From NCBI GenBank assembly GCA_017449765.1, contig JAFTFE010000142.1, positions 1-44,810 of the forward strand: a stretch of 44,810 nt of DNA, in the 5' to 3' direction. Each line of letters begins with the position of its first letter. Position 1 is the first letter of the stretch. The notes below the pieces were generated by a model. It saw only the letters and a list, made by a program, of their open reading frames with translations. It made no database searches and was not told the DNA's origin. Shown one piece after another: positions 6,791-17,011 of this stretch. The translations under genes and the position numbers were made by a program. Origin of the DNA: Lachnospiraceae bacterium (lineage in GTDB: Bacteria > Bacillota > Clostridia > Lachnospirales > Lachnospiraceae).

Positions 6791-9751
6791 TTGAAAAAAT
6801 TTAAAAAACTTTTTAAGAAACTAAATAACAACGGCTCCAGTATCATCATGGTTGTAGTATCTATGGCATTTATAGGTATTATAGTCGGAGCTTTGCTTAC
6901 TGCCGCAGGATATGCATACAGGATGAAAATGCAGGATCTTAATGCAAGAGATAACTTCTATTATGTAGAGCATGCAATGGAAGAAATATATGCAGGCGTG
7001 GGTTCCCAGACAGTGTCAGATATGCAGGATGCATATGTGTATACTGTTGAGCATATGGTAAGCTATGATGTGGATACTCAGACATATGTTGCAAAAAGTG
7101 ATGAGGAAGCTGAGAAAGATTTTACCAAGAAGTTTATGGAAAATATTTCCGGTAATAATTATTTCTCGGAAGCTAATCTTGCCAATACATTAAGCGGCTA
7201 TATTACAGATTCAACAGTGAAGCTTGATGCATCTAAGCTTTATATAAAACGTGATTATGCTGCTGATGATGCAGGTAATCTGGTATTGGATAAGATAACC
7301 ATAAAGAATGTTACCGTAACAAGAACAGTACAATATGATAAATCTATAGCAAACGGTGATTATACCCAGACTATATCAGCGGATATTGAAATCGGAAATC
7401 CTGATTTCAAGGTGCTTTTTAACACCACACAAAACAAGCAGAGTAATTTGTTTGATTTTGCTATGGTTGCTGATATGGGAGTTGAGATTAATCAGACCAA
7501 TCCTATAGTTATATCGGGTAATCTCTATGCTGCATCAGATTATTACAATAAGATGTATAATGATGCACAGTATAGAAATTTAACCAACTATTCGAAATAT
7601 ATAAGCGATAATACGGATAAATTTAAAGCTATAACAGAGGATAAAAACCATTATGAAAATGGCGGTTTGGAGTATAATCATAATAGAGTTTCTTCAAAAA
7701 CATATGCGGAAGATTCAACCTCAAAATACTATAATGCTTATTCGACACTTTCATTACCTACAGGAACATATGATTATTTTGATGGAATCAATGAGCGAAG
7801 CAAATATTCGGGATTATACATCAACAGAGGTAATGTATCAATCCTTGCGGATGAAATTATCGTTCCGGGTACTGTTGCGGTAATGAACAGAGGAACATTA
7901 AACGTATATGGTAAGAGCGGTAATGCTGTATCTGAGGCTGAGATTTGGACTGATGATATAGTATTGGGCGGATATAGTTCCATGGTTCCGGCAGCAGATG
8001 ATGATGACGAACCTACATATATAGGTCCGGAAGCTAATCTTCGTGCAAATATTTATGTGAAGGATGATACAGAACTTAATGCATCTAATTCTTCCTTCAT
8101 ACTTAACGGAAGTTATTATGGCTATGGTGACAGTACGGAAAAAGATGACAGAATCTTTGGTCCTGCAGTTAATCCTGAATTATTCCAGGTAACAACCAAG
8201 AATTCAGAAGGAACAGATGTTATCGAAAACAGAGGTCATTATAACAGTAGTGCAATTATTGTAAATGGTGAGCGTTCTACTTTGAATTTGCAAAATACCA
8301 AGAATATATATCTGGCAGGTCGTTCTTATATCGAATTATCCAGATATGTGACTTCTACTGATGATGAGGAGCCATTGACTACGACTTCACCGGAATATAT
8401 GTCGGGAGATCGTAACAAAGAGACAACTATTATTAATAGGCAGACTGTAGAATATAATCCTACCACAACAGCAACCAAAGGCGGTTCTGACACGGCGGAT
8501 ACGGTATTTGTAAGAGATTATAAGACGGGTGAGAGTATATCCTTAAAGACTAACCAGCTTGCGTATATACCTGTTCAATTTACCGGCATACCGACTCCGG
8601 AGCGTGATTTGCTTGATATGATTAATCTGTATGATGATGAAGGATATTATTATTATTCGGCAAATTTACATCCTGCACTCAGAGGAAGTGATTTGTTTAA
8701 TGAGTATTTCCCTTCGGCAAGATTCCTTGATACAAGTGATAAATACAATATTCCTTGTATTATGCAGGAAGTCTCAGGTAAGAAGTATTACTATTATGAC
8801 TTTGAAAGAGCATACAGATATATTGCAAACGGCACAACGTGGCTGAGTACAAGTTATATAAATGATTTCAAGCAGAAATATCCTACGGCAGAGGATTATG
8901 CGGCAGCATTTATAAAGGATTATGTGGCAGAGTTAAATGATAACAACAGTACTATAGCAGAGTATTTGACGGATATCAGAGATTATGAGAACTTTGAAGC
9001 AGGAAATATATTACTTCCGGATACTGCTATTAATACAAACAGTAAGTTATATTCAACGGGTGCCATAACAACTAAAGCAGGAACCCAGTTCGATGTTATA
9101 GTAAACGGTATAGACCTTGGAACATTGTTTAATTCAACTGCTTATGGCGGAACAGCCGGTCTTGCTGCTGACTTTTCAGATAATCTTGATGATGAATATA
9201 ATTTTATCAAATGGAATCTCGGTCATGCAGAAACTGCTGATGAAACAGCAGAAATGAGCTATATAAAGAGTATGGTTGACTCAGACTATGCTTCATATAT
9301 TACTCCGATAAATAAGTTCATGAATTTTGATAAACTCGAGACTAATGAAGTGAAACTTAACTTATCATCAAATTATTATGTAGTAACAAGCCGTAATGAT
9401 GTAACAATCAATAAATCAGGTGATGTAAGCGGAATTATAATCACTATGGGTGATGTGTATTTTGGAGCAGATGTTACTTCATTCCAGGGACTTATCGTAT
9501 CGGGTGGTAAGATATACATTAATAATAATCTGCAGACAATGTCGGCGAGTGCTGAGATATGCAGAACTGTTTTAAGAGAGTGTCAGATGTCACAGGATGA
9601 GGATTGTAAATACTTCTTAAGCTTGTTTAAAGGCTATGAGAATACACAATTAAAGCCTATTGATGAAACTGATACCGATGTAAAAACCATAGATAACATA
9701 GACTATTCTGATGTATGTAAGTTTACTAACTGGATGAAGAATGTTGAATAG
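6791..9751 (+). CDS. Very large PilX/GspK-type minor pilin-like protein
   Basis: A 986-residue protein starting at TTG 6791, immediately after the previous stop, with an AAAGGGGGAAAA site upstream. The N-terminus is prepilin-like: a Lys-rich leader, NNNG at residues 12-15, then SSIIMVVVSMAFIGIIVGALL. The usual Glu at mature +5 is Met20, as in PilX/GspK-type pseudopilins that cap the pilus. The remaining 940 residues are polar. Two stretches look like stacked beta turns (about 350-385, LYINRGNVSILADEIIVPG; and about 860-920, ITMGDVYFGADVTSF followed by GLIVSGGKIYINNN), suggesting a beta-solenoid. GspK and PilX are normally 200-350 residues. The likely role is pilus-tip initiation or display; I do not recognise the large head. 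Confidence 0.75.
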   Translation: MKKFKKLFKKLNNNGSSIIMVVVSMAFIGIIVGALLTAAGYAYRMKMQDLNARDNFYYVEHAMEEIYAGVGSQTVSDMQDAYVYTVEHMVSYDVDTQTYVAKSDEEAEKDFTKKFMENISGNNYFSEANLANTLSGYITDSTVKLDASKLYIKRDYAADDAGNLVLDKITIKNVTVTRTVQYDKSIANGDYTQTISADIEIGNPDFKVLFNTTQNKQSNLFDFAMVADMGVEINQTNPIVISGNLYAASDYYNKMYNDAQYRNLTNYSKYISDNTDKFKAITEDKNHYENGGLEYNHNRVSSKTYAEDSTSKYYNAYSTLSLPTGTYDYFDGINERSKYSGLYINRGNVSILADEIIVPGTVAVMNRGTLNVYGKSGNAVSEAEIWTDDIVLGGYSSMVPAADDDDEPTYIGPEANLRANIYVKDDTELNASNSSFILNGSYYGYGDSTEKDDRIFGPAVNPELFQVTTKNSEGTDVIENRGHYNSSAIIVNGERSTLNLQNTKNIYLAGRSYIELSRYVTSTDDEEPLTTTSPEYMSGDRNKETTIINRQTVEYNPTTTATKGGSDTADTVFVRDYKTGESISLKTNQLAYIPVQFTGIPTPERDLLDMINLYDDEGYYYYSANLHPALRGSDLFNEYFPSARFLDTSDKYNIPCIMQEVSGKKYYYYDFERAYRYIANGTTWLSTSYINDFKQKYPTAEDYAAAFIKDYVAELNDNNSTIAEYLTDIRDYENFEAGNILLPDTAINTNSKLYSTGAITTKAGTQFDVIVNGIDLGTLFNSTAYGGTAGLAADFSDNLDDEYNFIKWNLGHAETADETAEMSYIKSMVDSDYASYITPINKFMNFDKLETNEVKLNLSSNYYVVTSRNDVTINKSGDVSGIIITMGDVYFGADVTSFQGLIVSGGKIYINNNLQTMSASAEICRTVLRECQMSQDEDCKYFLSLFKGYENTQLKPIDETDTDVKTIDNIDYSDVCKFTNWMKNVE

Positions 9752-9762
9752 AGGAGGAGCCT

Positions 9763-10362
9763 ATGAAAAAGATTAAAGGATTATTCAATGATTATGGTTA
9801 CTCTTTGGTCGAAATGATTATAGTTATTGCTATTATAGTTATTATGACGGGGGCTTCATTTATCACTCTTTCGGTTATGCATTCGGCTAAGGCTAAAGAA
9901 GCTGCGAGTTCTTTTGAGACTGAGCTTGCTATGGTTATAAGCAATTCTAAAAATAAGAGTATTGATTATAGCATGGATGGTGTTGTTCAGGATTCTGAGA
10001 AGAATTATTTAATGGGACTTCGCGTATATCTTGCATCTGACAACAAAATATATTTACAAAGATGTGTTATCAGTAACGGTAATATATACGATAGCGATGA
10101 GAACAGCGCATTTATTAAATCTATTAATGTTGGAAAAGGAAAAGGAACCTGTCTTTCGGCATATGTTGATGTTATTTATACCGATAATGATGGCAACGAG
10201 ACAAAGATAACAGGGGCAGGAGACAGCGATTCGGTATTTCTTGCATTTAATAAAAAAGGTGAATGTGTAAATGGTTATGGAACTTATAAATTTTTGAAGA
10301 AAAACGGAAGTACGGTAGCAACTGTCAGAGTTAATAAAAACGGTAGTTACCACGTAGATTAA
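9763..10362 (+). CDS. Minor pilin-like protein (GspH/FimT type)
   Basis: A 199-residue prepilin. The cleavage site is YG|YSLVEMIIVIAIIVIMTG, with Gly12 and Glu at mature +5 (Glu17); Tyr replaces the common Phe at mature +1. The head, about 160 residues, has the short beta-rich pattern of GspH/FimT minor pilins (SFETELAMVISNSKNKS at its start). It follows the 986-residue gene by 11 bp with a GAGGAGG ribosome site. It probably joins the minor-pilin complex that primes pilus assembly. The subfamily is less certain than the prepilin identity. Confidence 0.82.
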   Translation: MKKIKGLFNDYGYSLVEMIIVIAIIVIMTGASFITLSVMHSAKAKEAASSFETELAMVISNSKNKSIDYSMDGVVQDSEKNYLMGLRVYLASDNKIYLQRCVISNGNIYDSDENSAFIKSINVGKGKGTCLSAYVDVIYTDNDGNETKITGAGDSDSVFLAFNKKGECVNGYGTYKFLKKNGSTVATVRVNKNGSYHVD

Positions 10363-10375
10363 GGAGTGATGACGT

Positions 10376-11269
10376 TTGAAAGAAAAATTAAAAAGCAATA
10401 ACGGTTTCACCCTTATTGAACTGGTTATTGCTATAGCGATGCTGGCGTTCATTATGACTGCAGTGAGTGCGTTGATGGGTAACAGCATATTCAGCTTTAG
10501 GAAATCAAAAGCGAATATAGCTGTTCAAAACAAAGCTCAGTCAACATATGACCAGATATCAGACTCTCTGATGCAGGCACAAAAGATAGTTGTTGTCGGC
10601 TACTTCTGTGATAGCGGAGATGTACAGTTTGAGGGGGTAAAGTCTGAGGAGGTAACGAGTGGCGTATTTAACGGAGAGTATTACTTTGTAGCAAATGAAG
10701 CTATTAAGAAAGAATACAATGATGCCGGTATAATGAATGTCAAACTGTTCTCAGAAGAACCCAAAAAGATATATGTCACAAAACTGATTATTGACGTAGC
10801 AGTTCCGTTTGTTCCGGGAGCCGGTGATACGGCAGATGAGTTGACTAAGGTTAATCAGCTTACGGGAGAAACAGTCAAAATCAGAAACTACACGCAAAAA
10901 TCTGACGGAACTAAGTTATATATTAAAGATGCATCAGGTAATAAGATGTATGATACAAATGACATAGTCAGGTATACTTATACGGTTGTTGACAATGTGC
11001 TATATCTTGAAAAGAAATATGCTTACGGATCGGGAGATGATTATACTATCAATTGGTCCAATGACAGCAGTAAGTTATATGGTGAGTATTGTGATTCGAT
11101 AAAATATCTTAAGAGCAGCACGGGAAAGTCGATACCGGGAATCGCAGTCACAGTAGATCAGGTTAATGGCGCTATGAATTTGGAACTTCATTTTGATGAT
11201 AAAGATTTATATTATGACACACAAGGTGTAATCAAAGTGAGAAACTCAAATGTTTTAGAGAATAATTAA
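10376..11269 (+). CDS. Minor pilin-like protein (PilW/GspJ type)
   Basis: A 297-residue prepilin starting at TTG 10376, nine bases after AAGGAG; an ATG at 10369 is in another frame. The signal is NNG|FTLIELVIAIAMLAFIMTA with Glu15 at mature +5. The segment after the helix (NKAQSTYDQISDSLMQAQKIVV) resembles the start of PilW/GspJ heads, and the length fits that class. With the preceding three pilin-like genes it makes the usual set of four minor pilins (GspH, I, J and K-like). It ends 20 bp before the giant exported protein gene. Confidence 0.8.
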   Translation: MKEKLKSNNGFTLIELVIAIAMLAFIMTAVSALMGNSIFSFRKSKANIAVQNKAQSTYDQISDSLMQAQKIVVVGYFCDSGDVQFEGVKSEEVTSGVFNGEYYFVANEAIKKEYNDAGIMNVKLFSEEPKKIYVTKLIIDVAVPFVPGAGDTADELTKVNQLTGETVKIRNYTQKSDGTKLYIKDASGNKMYDTNDIVRYTYTVVDNVLYLEKKYAYGSGDDYTINWSNDSSKLYGEYCDSIKYLKSSTGKSIPGIAVTVDQVNGAMNLELHFDDKDLYYDTQGVIKVRNSNVLENN

Positions 11270-11289
11270 GAAAGTGAGGTAAAAGCAAA

Positions 11290-14200
11290 TTGTTTAAAAG
11301 AAATAAGAATTTAACATTAATTGCATTAGTTGCTATGCTTTTCATGGCTGTTGCTGTAACTTTCCTGTCTTTCTCTCATGCAGATGAGGATATTCAAGAA
11401 GTCCAGGAACCGTTGCTTACTGCAAGCAATTTAGCTGATGGAAAAACAAATATTGATAACATTATCAATAATTCTTATGTTGATGATGGTACATCCGATC
11501 CTATATATAAGATAGTTGAGATTGGCTCAGGTCCGACGCTTGGAAACAATTTTTACAGTCTGCCTGTCGCTCAGAGACCGGCTGTATTAAAGGCAAACGG
11601 AGCATCTAATCTTTCATCTTATGTAGAAGGCGGAAATTTTGAAAAGTATGTTATTAATGGTAATAAGTTTTCTGAAAAACGTGATATGAACACACCGGAT
11701 ATGATAACATATGAGTACTACAAGGCTTCATTAGTTCTTGACGAGGACGAGGCTGCTTTGGAAGCTATATCAAACGCAGATTTGATATATATTTCTAATG
11801 ATGCTTCATGTGAATTTTCCGAGACAAATGATATCAGTGAAGAATTATATAATATACTTCATACATACGGTGTAGGAAAGTATAAGCCTATTATCATTGA
11901 TAAGCCTCAGGCTACATCATCAAGTGATGTATCTGAAGATAATAAGGTTGAGGATACTTTGAGTACATTAGCCGGTAAGGTGTTTGATGTATCAGGTCTT
12001 TACTATTATACATTTGCCTGGGACAGTAGTTTATCTGTAAGTGATTTCTTACAGCATAAGAATGGTTCATTATACCTTGGAATAAACGGTAATTCAACAT
12101 ATAACAAAGGTAAATGGTCTACCATTAAAGATAAGGAAGATAATACCATAACTAAGAAGATGGCGAATTTCCTTATTATAAGTAAAGACGGAGATACATT
12201 TGAGGTTGGCAACAGCACTATGGCTGGTAAGCTTTTTGATGGTGCTATAGATGTTGCAGTAACTAAAACAGCTACTGATACTGATGTTGCAGTATTTGAA
12301 TTCAGTGATGGTACTGATGTTGATGATACACATCATCTGTATGATGTAAGCGGAACAACTATAACCAATCTTGTATATAACAAAAAATACAGGACTCCTG
12401 ATTTTGTAAATGTACAGGAAGTTTCGGTTAATGATGTGGCAGATGTTGATTTCGATAATTATGATATGATTATCATCGACAGCTCATGTAACAGCGGAGT
12501 CGGTATTACAAATGGTGTATATAAGAAACTTGCATCAGCTATGTATGGTAGTGTAAGTATTATATACGATAAGGCCATGTCTTCCGGTTCAGGTGAAGTA
12601 TCAGGTGGAACAAGCGGTAGTGCTGAATCATATTATAAGACTAATTTTGAAAAGCTATTCTACTCATTTGCTACCAGTGATTTCACTGCTAAGTTTGATA
12701 ATATCATGATAACTACAAGAAGTGATTTTGATATTATTACAACAAGCAGCAGTACTGATACGGCTAAGATTATAGCTGATTTGATTAATAATTCCTCATT
12801 CAGAGGTATGGGCGGTGCCGGTTCATCAGATAACAAGTACACCGTACTTGAGTTACAGCCTTGTTATCCAATCGATCTTGTTTTGGCAGGAAAGGTTGGC
12901 GAGAAGACACCGAGAAGTTCTCAGTATGCTGGTTATGGTGAAAAAGTAAATTATTATACAACACCTGGTGATATGGTTGATAATAAGACTTATGAGCAGA
13001 TATATACTGATGAAGGTTATGTAAGTGAGTCAGGTGAGCTGATTGAATATTATAAGTGGGAATTATCACCTGCTAAGATAGCAGCAGTAACAGGTTTATC
13101 TGTAGACCAGATAAATGTAGTCCATATGTCTACAGAAGAGTTCGCAGTTAATAAGACAGATGTTCTTGGAACCTATGATCTTATCTATATAGGCGGTGAT
13201 ACATCAGCTCTTAAGAGTGTATATGATGTAGGAAGCTTAGCAGCTGTGCAGGGATCTATAGGAGCAAGCACGGCAGCTTTGTCAAAACTTAATCAGGTTA
13301 ATGTGAATATGCTTAATACTTTACCATATTATGGTATGTATTCACATAACGGTGATATGGCTGCAACAACCTTTGTTACATACGGTGGTGTAGTTCCGGG
13401 TGGAAGAGCTGCTACTGAAGCAAGTCTTGACGGAGTAAGCCGTGTTGATTCTTTCTCGGTATTAAACGGAAATGATATATCTTACAGTGAATTACAAAGC
13501 ATGAAGGCATATGTTAATTCCGGTATGCCTGTTGTTATAAGCGAAGCTGCAACAATGGGATATAACGCTGTTAAGTCTTCAGAAGAAAACTATGGCACGG
13601 GTTATTATCAGAATCTCATAGATCCTGATTGTAATATGTATAAGTTCCTTGATTACTGTATGAAGGACACCAGGACAAATGTTTTATCTAATTTCCAGAG
13701 CAGCGCAACCTATCATTCTGATAACAATGGTGGAGATTATGGTACTACACTTACGGGCTGGGTAGAGCTTTTTGCTTCTGAAAGCGGCTCTACGGATGTA
13801 TTTGATGAGACTAAGGTTACTACAGGTATGAGTGGAGCGCTTACGACCTTATTAACAGATTCAAGTGTACGTCCTAAGATTACAGTAACAGGTAAACCGA
13901 CAGAGTATAATGAGTATGATACCAGTACAAGATTACCATCGGGAACTACTCTTAAATTCACTTATAATATCGTAGGCTCAAGTCCTACAGTAGAATTATA
14001 TATTGATGATAATGGTAACAGTGTATTTGAAGATACCGAAGTTGTAACCACCGGTTCATCTGAATCACTGGAGTATCCGATGTCATCAAGCTTTTATGGT
14101 CCGCTTTACTGGCAGCTTAAGGTTACTACGAAGGGCGGTATGGTAACTACTACAACAGGATTGTCCTATATCAAGAATGCTACCAATCAGAAGCAGAGTG

Positions 14201-16944
14201 TAAATGTACTTCAGATTATGCCGGGAAGTAATGTAGACTCAAAGGCAGAAGGTCCTGAAGGAACAAATACTTTATACTTCTGTCCTGTATGTCAGCAGGC
14301 TTACAGACTTTTAAATTATAATCCGTCTGCTGAAACTACTTCATATTATGATATGAAATATAAGGGCAATTACAAGGATAAGGCCAATGGTATGTCTAAC
14401 CATGATAAAGTATATCTTGGTAAGCATGAGCATACATTCGGTATAGTTAAGTATGACAGTAGAGAGCCGATACCTGCAGGAACTTATACTTTTGATACAA
14501 GTGTATCCGGTACAACAGGTGCGGATGACTGGACTCATAACTTAGCCGATGATGTATCAGACTTATATGATTTTGATATTGATATAATGAAACGTGATGA
14601 CTTCGAGAAGATATCAAGAGATATTGCTGCAGCATATGATTTCTCGAATGTAAGTGCGGCTGATGCGGCAGCTACTATAGCTCAGTTTGAAGCTAATATC
14701 GAAGCATCAGATGAGTATTTTAAGACTTTTGGTACCGGCGAAGATGCAGACGGTAACGGAAGAGAAGATACGATAACCAGTACAGCAGATTTAACCGCTG
14801 CTCAGGTTACGAACCTTAAACTTAAATTTATTACTCAGAGAAACTATGAGAAGGAAGCAGCCAGATATTGGCAGTTATATCAATATATGGCAACCGAGAC
14901 AGTATCATCGGCGTCTATGACAGATGATAACGGTGTTAAGATTACAGCAACTACCTTTGATCAGGAGAAGCTCTTAAGAAAGGCTATAGAAGACGAGAAA
15001 GCATTAAAACCTCATCTGACGGATAAATTTGATGAAGTTCTTAATACAGGATATTACTTTAACATATTCTCTATAGTTGATAACGGTACTTCATATGAAT
15101 ATAATGTAAGTACTAACCTGAAGGATGCTTATTCGAATTATATTACAGCTAAGGATAAGGAACTTGATTTCAAAGAAAAATATAAAGAAAATAACAGACT
15201 TTCTTATCCTGATAACTGGTTGCTTGGATGTTATGATACTATAGTAATAGGTGCATCTGAGGACTTCGCAGGAGATGACATTACCGACCCTACAGCAATA
15301 GCAGATCTTCATGGCTATATAGATGGTAATGGACAGGTGCTTTTGTTCCATGATACACTATCTAAATTCGGTGATGCCGGTACGATAACACTTACTGATG
15401 AATTTAAGGATGACTTTGGTATTAATAAGTATCATATGGAGCTTAATCCTAAATTCAAAGACGGTGTAACAGGTCAGGTTAAGATTAACGGACTTAATTA
15501 CGAGCTTAAGATAAATGGTGCTACTGTAAGTTTGGATAATACAAGTACTGCTTCAGCTGCTACAATAAATATATCATCACAGAGAGAACAGTATTGGGAT
15601 GGCTACAAAAACAATATATCCTACGAAGGTTCAATGAACGGTGCAGGAGATACGGCATTTAATGTTAAGGTTGTTGATTATCAGGGTAATCCTATGAGTG
15701 GTATAACTGTAAGTGCAAGAGCATTTTGCTACTGGCCGGCATATGATACCGGAACATTTACAGCGACAACAGATGCCAATGGTGAAGCTACAGTTACTGT
15801 ACCTAATTATCAGACAAAGACCATTGGTTTAGATGAGATGCATTATCTTCCATATGTTACTACTAAGGATCCGGAAGTTTATTTCATGACTAATCTTTCA
15901 ACTACAAAGGATGATTCAAGGTATGCAAGCTGGATGAGTGATATGCAGGCAATTTATTCAGGATACAGCTCAAACAGATATCTTACAAGCAAGGCGGCCT
16001 CCGATCTTGTAGCAACTGCAGATAAGAGTAAGAACTTATGGTCATTCCCATATAAGTATGCTGATGTAAACTGGGAGAAGATGGTATTCTGGAGAAATGA
16101 GGCATATTGGACTGTAAGAGATAAAGCTGTAGATAATACTCAGTATGGTACAAACCGTGCAAGTAAGAATAATGATGGTATAATTACTATCTACCCATTC
16201 ACCTTAAGTGATGAGCTTTATATATCCGGTACTCATTCACAGGCATATGCGCTTGATATCGAGGACCCGAATATGACGGTATGGTATTCATTCTCAGGAA
16301 CTAACAATGATAAGGGTAATTCATCAGCCTATGCTGCTGACCCAAGAGATGGTAATGATAACTACTTCATATACACTTACAATAATGTAAACTACTGCGG
16401 TGCCGGACATTCTAAGGTAACCGGTGTATATCAGGAGAATAATGATGAGAGAAGACTTTACATCAATATAATCTGTAACTCGGTTAGAAAGTCTGCAAAG
16501 CAGCCTGCAATATTTGTATATGATTATGAAAAGGATACCTATGGTGACTTCATCAAGAGAAATGACAGCGGTGAGTACTATGCAGAGGTTGAGGATCCTG
16601 AATCTTATCCGGAATTCAGCTATAAGGTAAATGTTGATGATGGTGCAACCTTATCAAGAGTAAGGATTTACTATGATCTTGATTACTCGGCTGATAATCC
16701 TTATGATGACTTCGTTGACAATGAAAATCATGTAATGATAGCTATTATGGAGAGTGTTAACGCAGGCACAATTTATGATGTTGGTAAAGATGGTTTGCCG
16801 AATCTGAAGCTTAAACCTGAGTATTTTGAGAATTATAACAATGAATATACGTACATTGTAATTGAGGCTACGGATTCCAAGGGAAATAAAGTATATCAGA
16901 GAATTAAGATAAAACTTTTACCACATTTGTTTGAATTGACATAA
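11290..16944 (+). CDS. Giant exported protein of the pilus operon, candidate PilY1-like tip protein
   Basis: An 1884-residue protein from TTG 11290 (GTGAGG about 14 bp upstream). The N-terminus is a signal peptide or anchor: FKRNKN, a hydrophobic stretch at about 8-30, then SHADEDI. No LPXTG motif, S-layer repeat or C-terminal membrane segment is seen. Four places share the same pattern, a hydrophobic strand after Asp or Tyr-Asp, then a small/acidic loop: near 164 (DLIYISNDAS), 391 (YDMIIIDSSCN), 628 (YDLIYIGGDTS) and 1315 (YDTIVIGASED). Two are followed by a helix-plus-strand segment like those of class I amidotransferase-like domains (MKAYVNSGMPVVISEAA; LHGYIDGNGQVLLFHD). A lone CPVC lies at 998-1001, and an Ig/carboxypeptidase-regulatory-like stretch near 1460-1510 (VVDYQGNPMSGITVSARAF). 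It is the last gene of the pilus operon, the place PilY1 occupies elsewhere, but I see no PilY1 homology. Function unknown. Confidence 0.6.
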   Translation: MFKRNKNLTLIALVAMLFMAVAVTFLSFSHADEDIQEVQEPLLTASNLADGKTNIDNIINNSYVDDGTSDPIYKIVEIGSGPTLGNNFYSLPVAQRPAVLKANGASNLSSYVEGGNFEKYVINGNKFSEKRDMNTPDMITYEYYKASLVLDEDEAALEAISNADLIYISNDASCEFSETNDISEELYNILHTYGVGKYKPIIIDKPQATSSSDVSEDNKVEDTLSTLAGKVFDVSGLYYYTFAWDSSLSVSDFLQHKNGSLYLGINGNSTYNKGKWSTIKDKEDNTITKKMANFLIISKDGDTFEVGNSTMAGKLFDGAIDVAVTKTATDTDVAVFEFSDGTDVDDTHHLYDVSGTTITNLVYNKKYRTPDFVNVQEVSVNDVADVDFDNYDMIIIDSSCNSGVGITNGVYKKLASAMYGSVSIIYDKAMSSGSGEVSGGTSGSAESYYKTNFEKLFYSFATSDFTAKFDNIMITTRSDFDIITTSSSTDTAKIIADLINNSSFRGMGGAGSSDNKYTVLELQPCYPIDLVLAGKVGEKTPRSSQYAGYGEKVNYYTTPGDMVDNKTYEQIYTDEGYVSESGELIEYYKWELSPAKIAAVTGLSVDQINVVHMSTEEFAVNKTDVLGTYDLIYIGGDTSALKSVYDVGSLAAVQGSIGASTAALSKLNQVNVNMLNTLPYYGMYSHNGDMAATTFVTYGGVVPGGRAATEASLDGVSRVDSFSVLNGNDISYSELQSMKAYVNSGMPVVISEAATMGYNAVKSSEENYGTGYYQNLIDPDCNMYKFLDYCMKDTRTNVLSNFQSSATYHSDNNGGDYGTTLTGWVELFASESGSTDVFDETKVTTGMSGALTTLLTDSSVRPKITVTGKPTEYNEYDTSTRLPSGTTLKFTYNIVGSSPTVELYIDDNGNSVFEDTEVVTTGSSESLEYPMSSSFYGPLYWQLKVTTKGGMVTTTTGLSYIKNATNQKQSVNVLQIMPGSNVDSKAEGPEGTNTLYFCPVCQQAYRLLNYNPSAETTSYYDMKYKGNYKDKANGMSNHDKVYLGKHEHTFGIVKYDSREPIPAGTYTFDTSVSGTTGADDWTHNLADDVSDLYDFDIDIMKRDDFEKISRDIAAAYDFSNVSAADAAATIAQFEANIEASDEYFKTFGTGEDADGNGREDTITSTADLTAAQVTNLKLKFITQRNYEKEAARYWQLYQYMATETVSSASMTDDNGVKITATTFDQEKLLRKAIEDEKALKPHLTDKFDEVLNTGYYFNIFSIVDNGTSYEYNVSTNLKDAYSNYITAKDKELDFKEKYKENNRLSYPDNWLLGCYDTIVIGASEDFAGDDITDPTAIADLHGYIDGNGQVLLFHDTLSKFGDAGTITLTDEFKDDFGINKYHMELNPKFKDGVTGQVKINGLNYELKINGATVSLDNTSTASAATINISSQREQYWDGYKNNISYEGSMNGAGDTAFNVKVVDYQGNPMSGITVSARAFCYWPAYDTGTFTATTDANGEATVTVPNYQTKTIGLDEMHYLPYVTTKDPEVYFMTNLSTTKDDSRYASWMSDMQAIYSGYSSNRYLTSKAASDLVATADKSKNLWSFPYKYADVNWEKMVFWRNEAYWTVRDKAVDNTQYGTNRASKNNDGIITIYPFTLSDELYISGTHSQAYALDIEDPNMTVWYSFSGTNNDKGNSSAYAADPRDGNDNYFIYTYNNVNYCGAGHSKVTGVYQENNDERRLYINIICNSVRKSAKQPAIFVYDYEKDTYGDFIKRNDSGEYYAEVEDPESYPEFSYKVNVDDGATLSRVRIYYDLDYSADNPYDDFVDNENHVMIAIMESVNAGTIYDVGKDGLPNLKLKPEYFENYNNEYTYIVIEATDSKGNKVYQRIKIKLLPHLFELT

Positions 16945-16964
16945 AATTCAAAAAGTATAATAAT
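16936..16964 (+). promoter_or_regulatory. Candidate sigma-A promoter for the M24 peptidase gene
   Basis: TTGACA at 16936-16941, a 17-base spacer, then AATAAT at 16959-16964; an alternative TATAAT at 16956-16961 has a 14-base spacer. It overlaps the stop of the giant gene, and transcription would begin inside the first arm of the terminator hairpin that follows. Confidence 0.5.
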
Positions 16965-16966
16965 CT

Positions 16967-16995
16967 GGGACGAGGATAATCCTCGTCCCTTTTTT
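16967..16995 (+). terminator. Intrinsic terminator of the pilus operon
   Basis: GGGACGAGGA at 16967-16976 pairs with TCCTCGTCCC at 16980-16989 around a 3-base loop and is followed by six T. It is a strong rho-independent terminator only 22 bp after the giant gene and 16 bp before the next start codon. Confidence 0.92.
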
Positions 16996-17011
16996 AAAGA
17001 AAGGCTTAATA

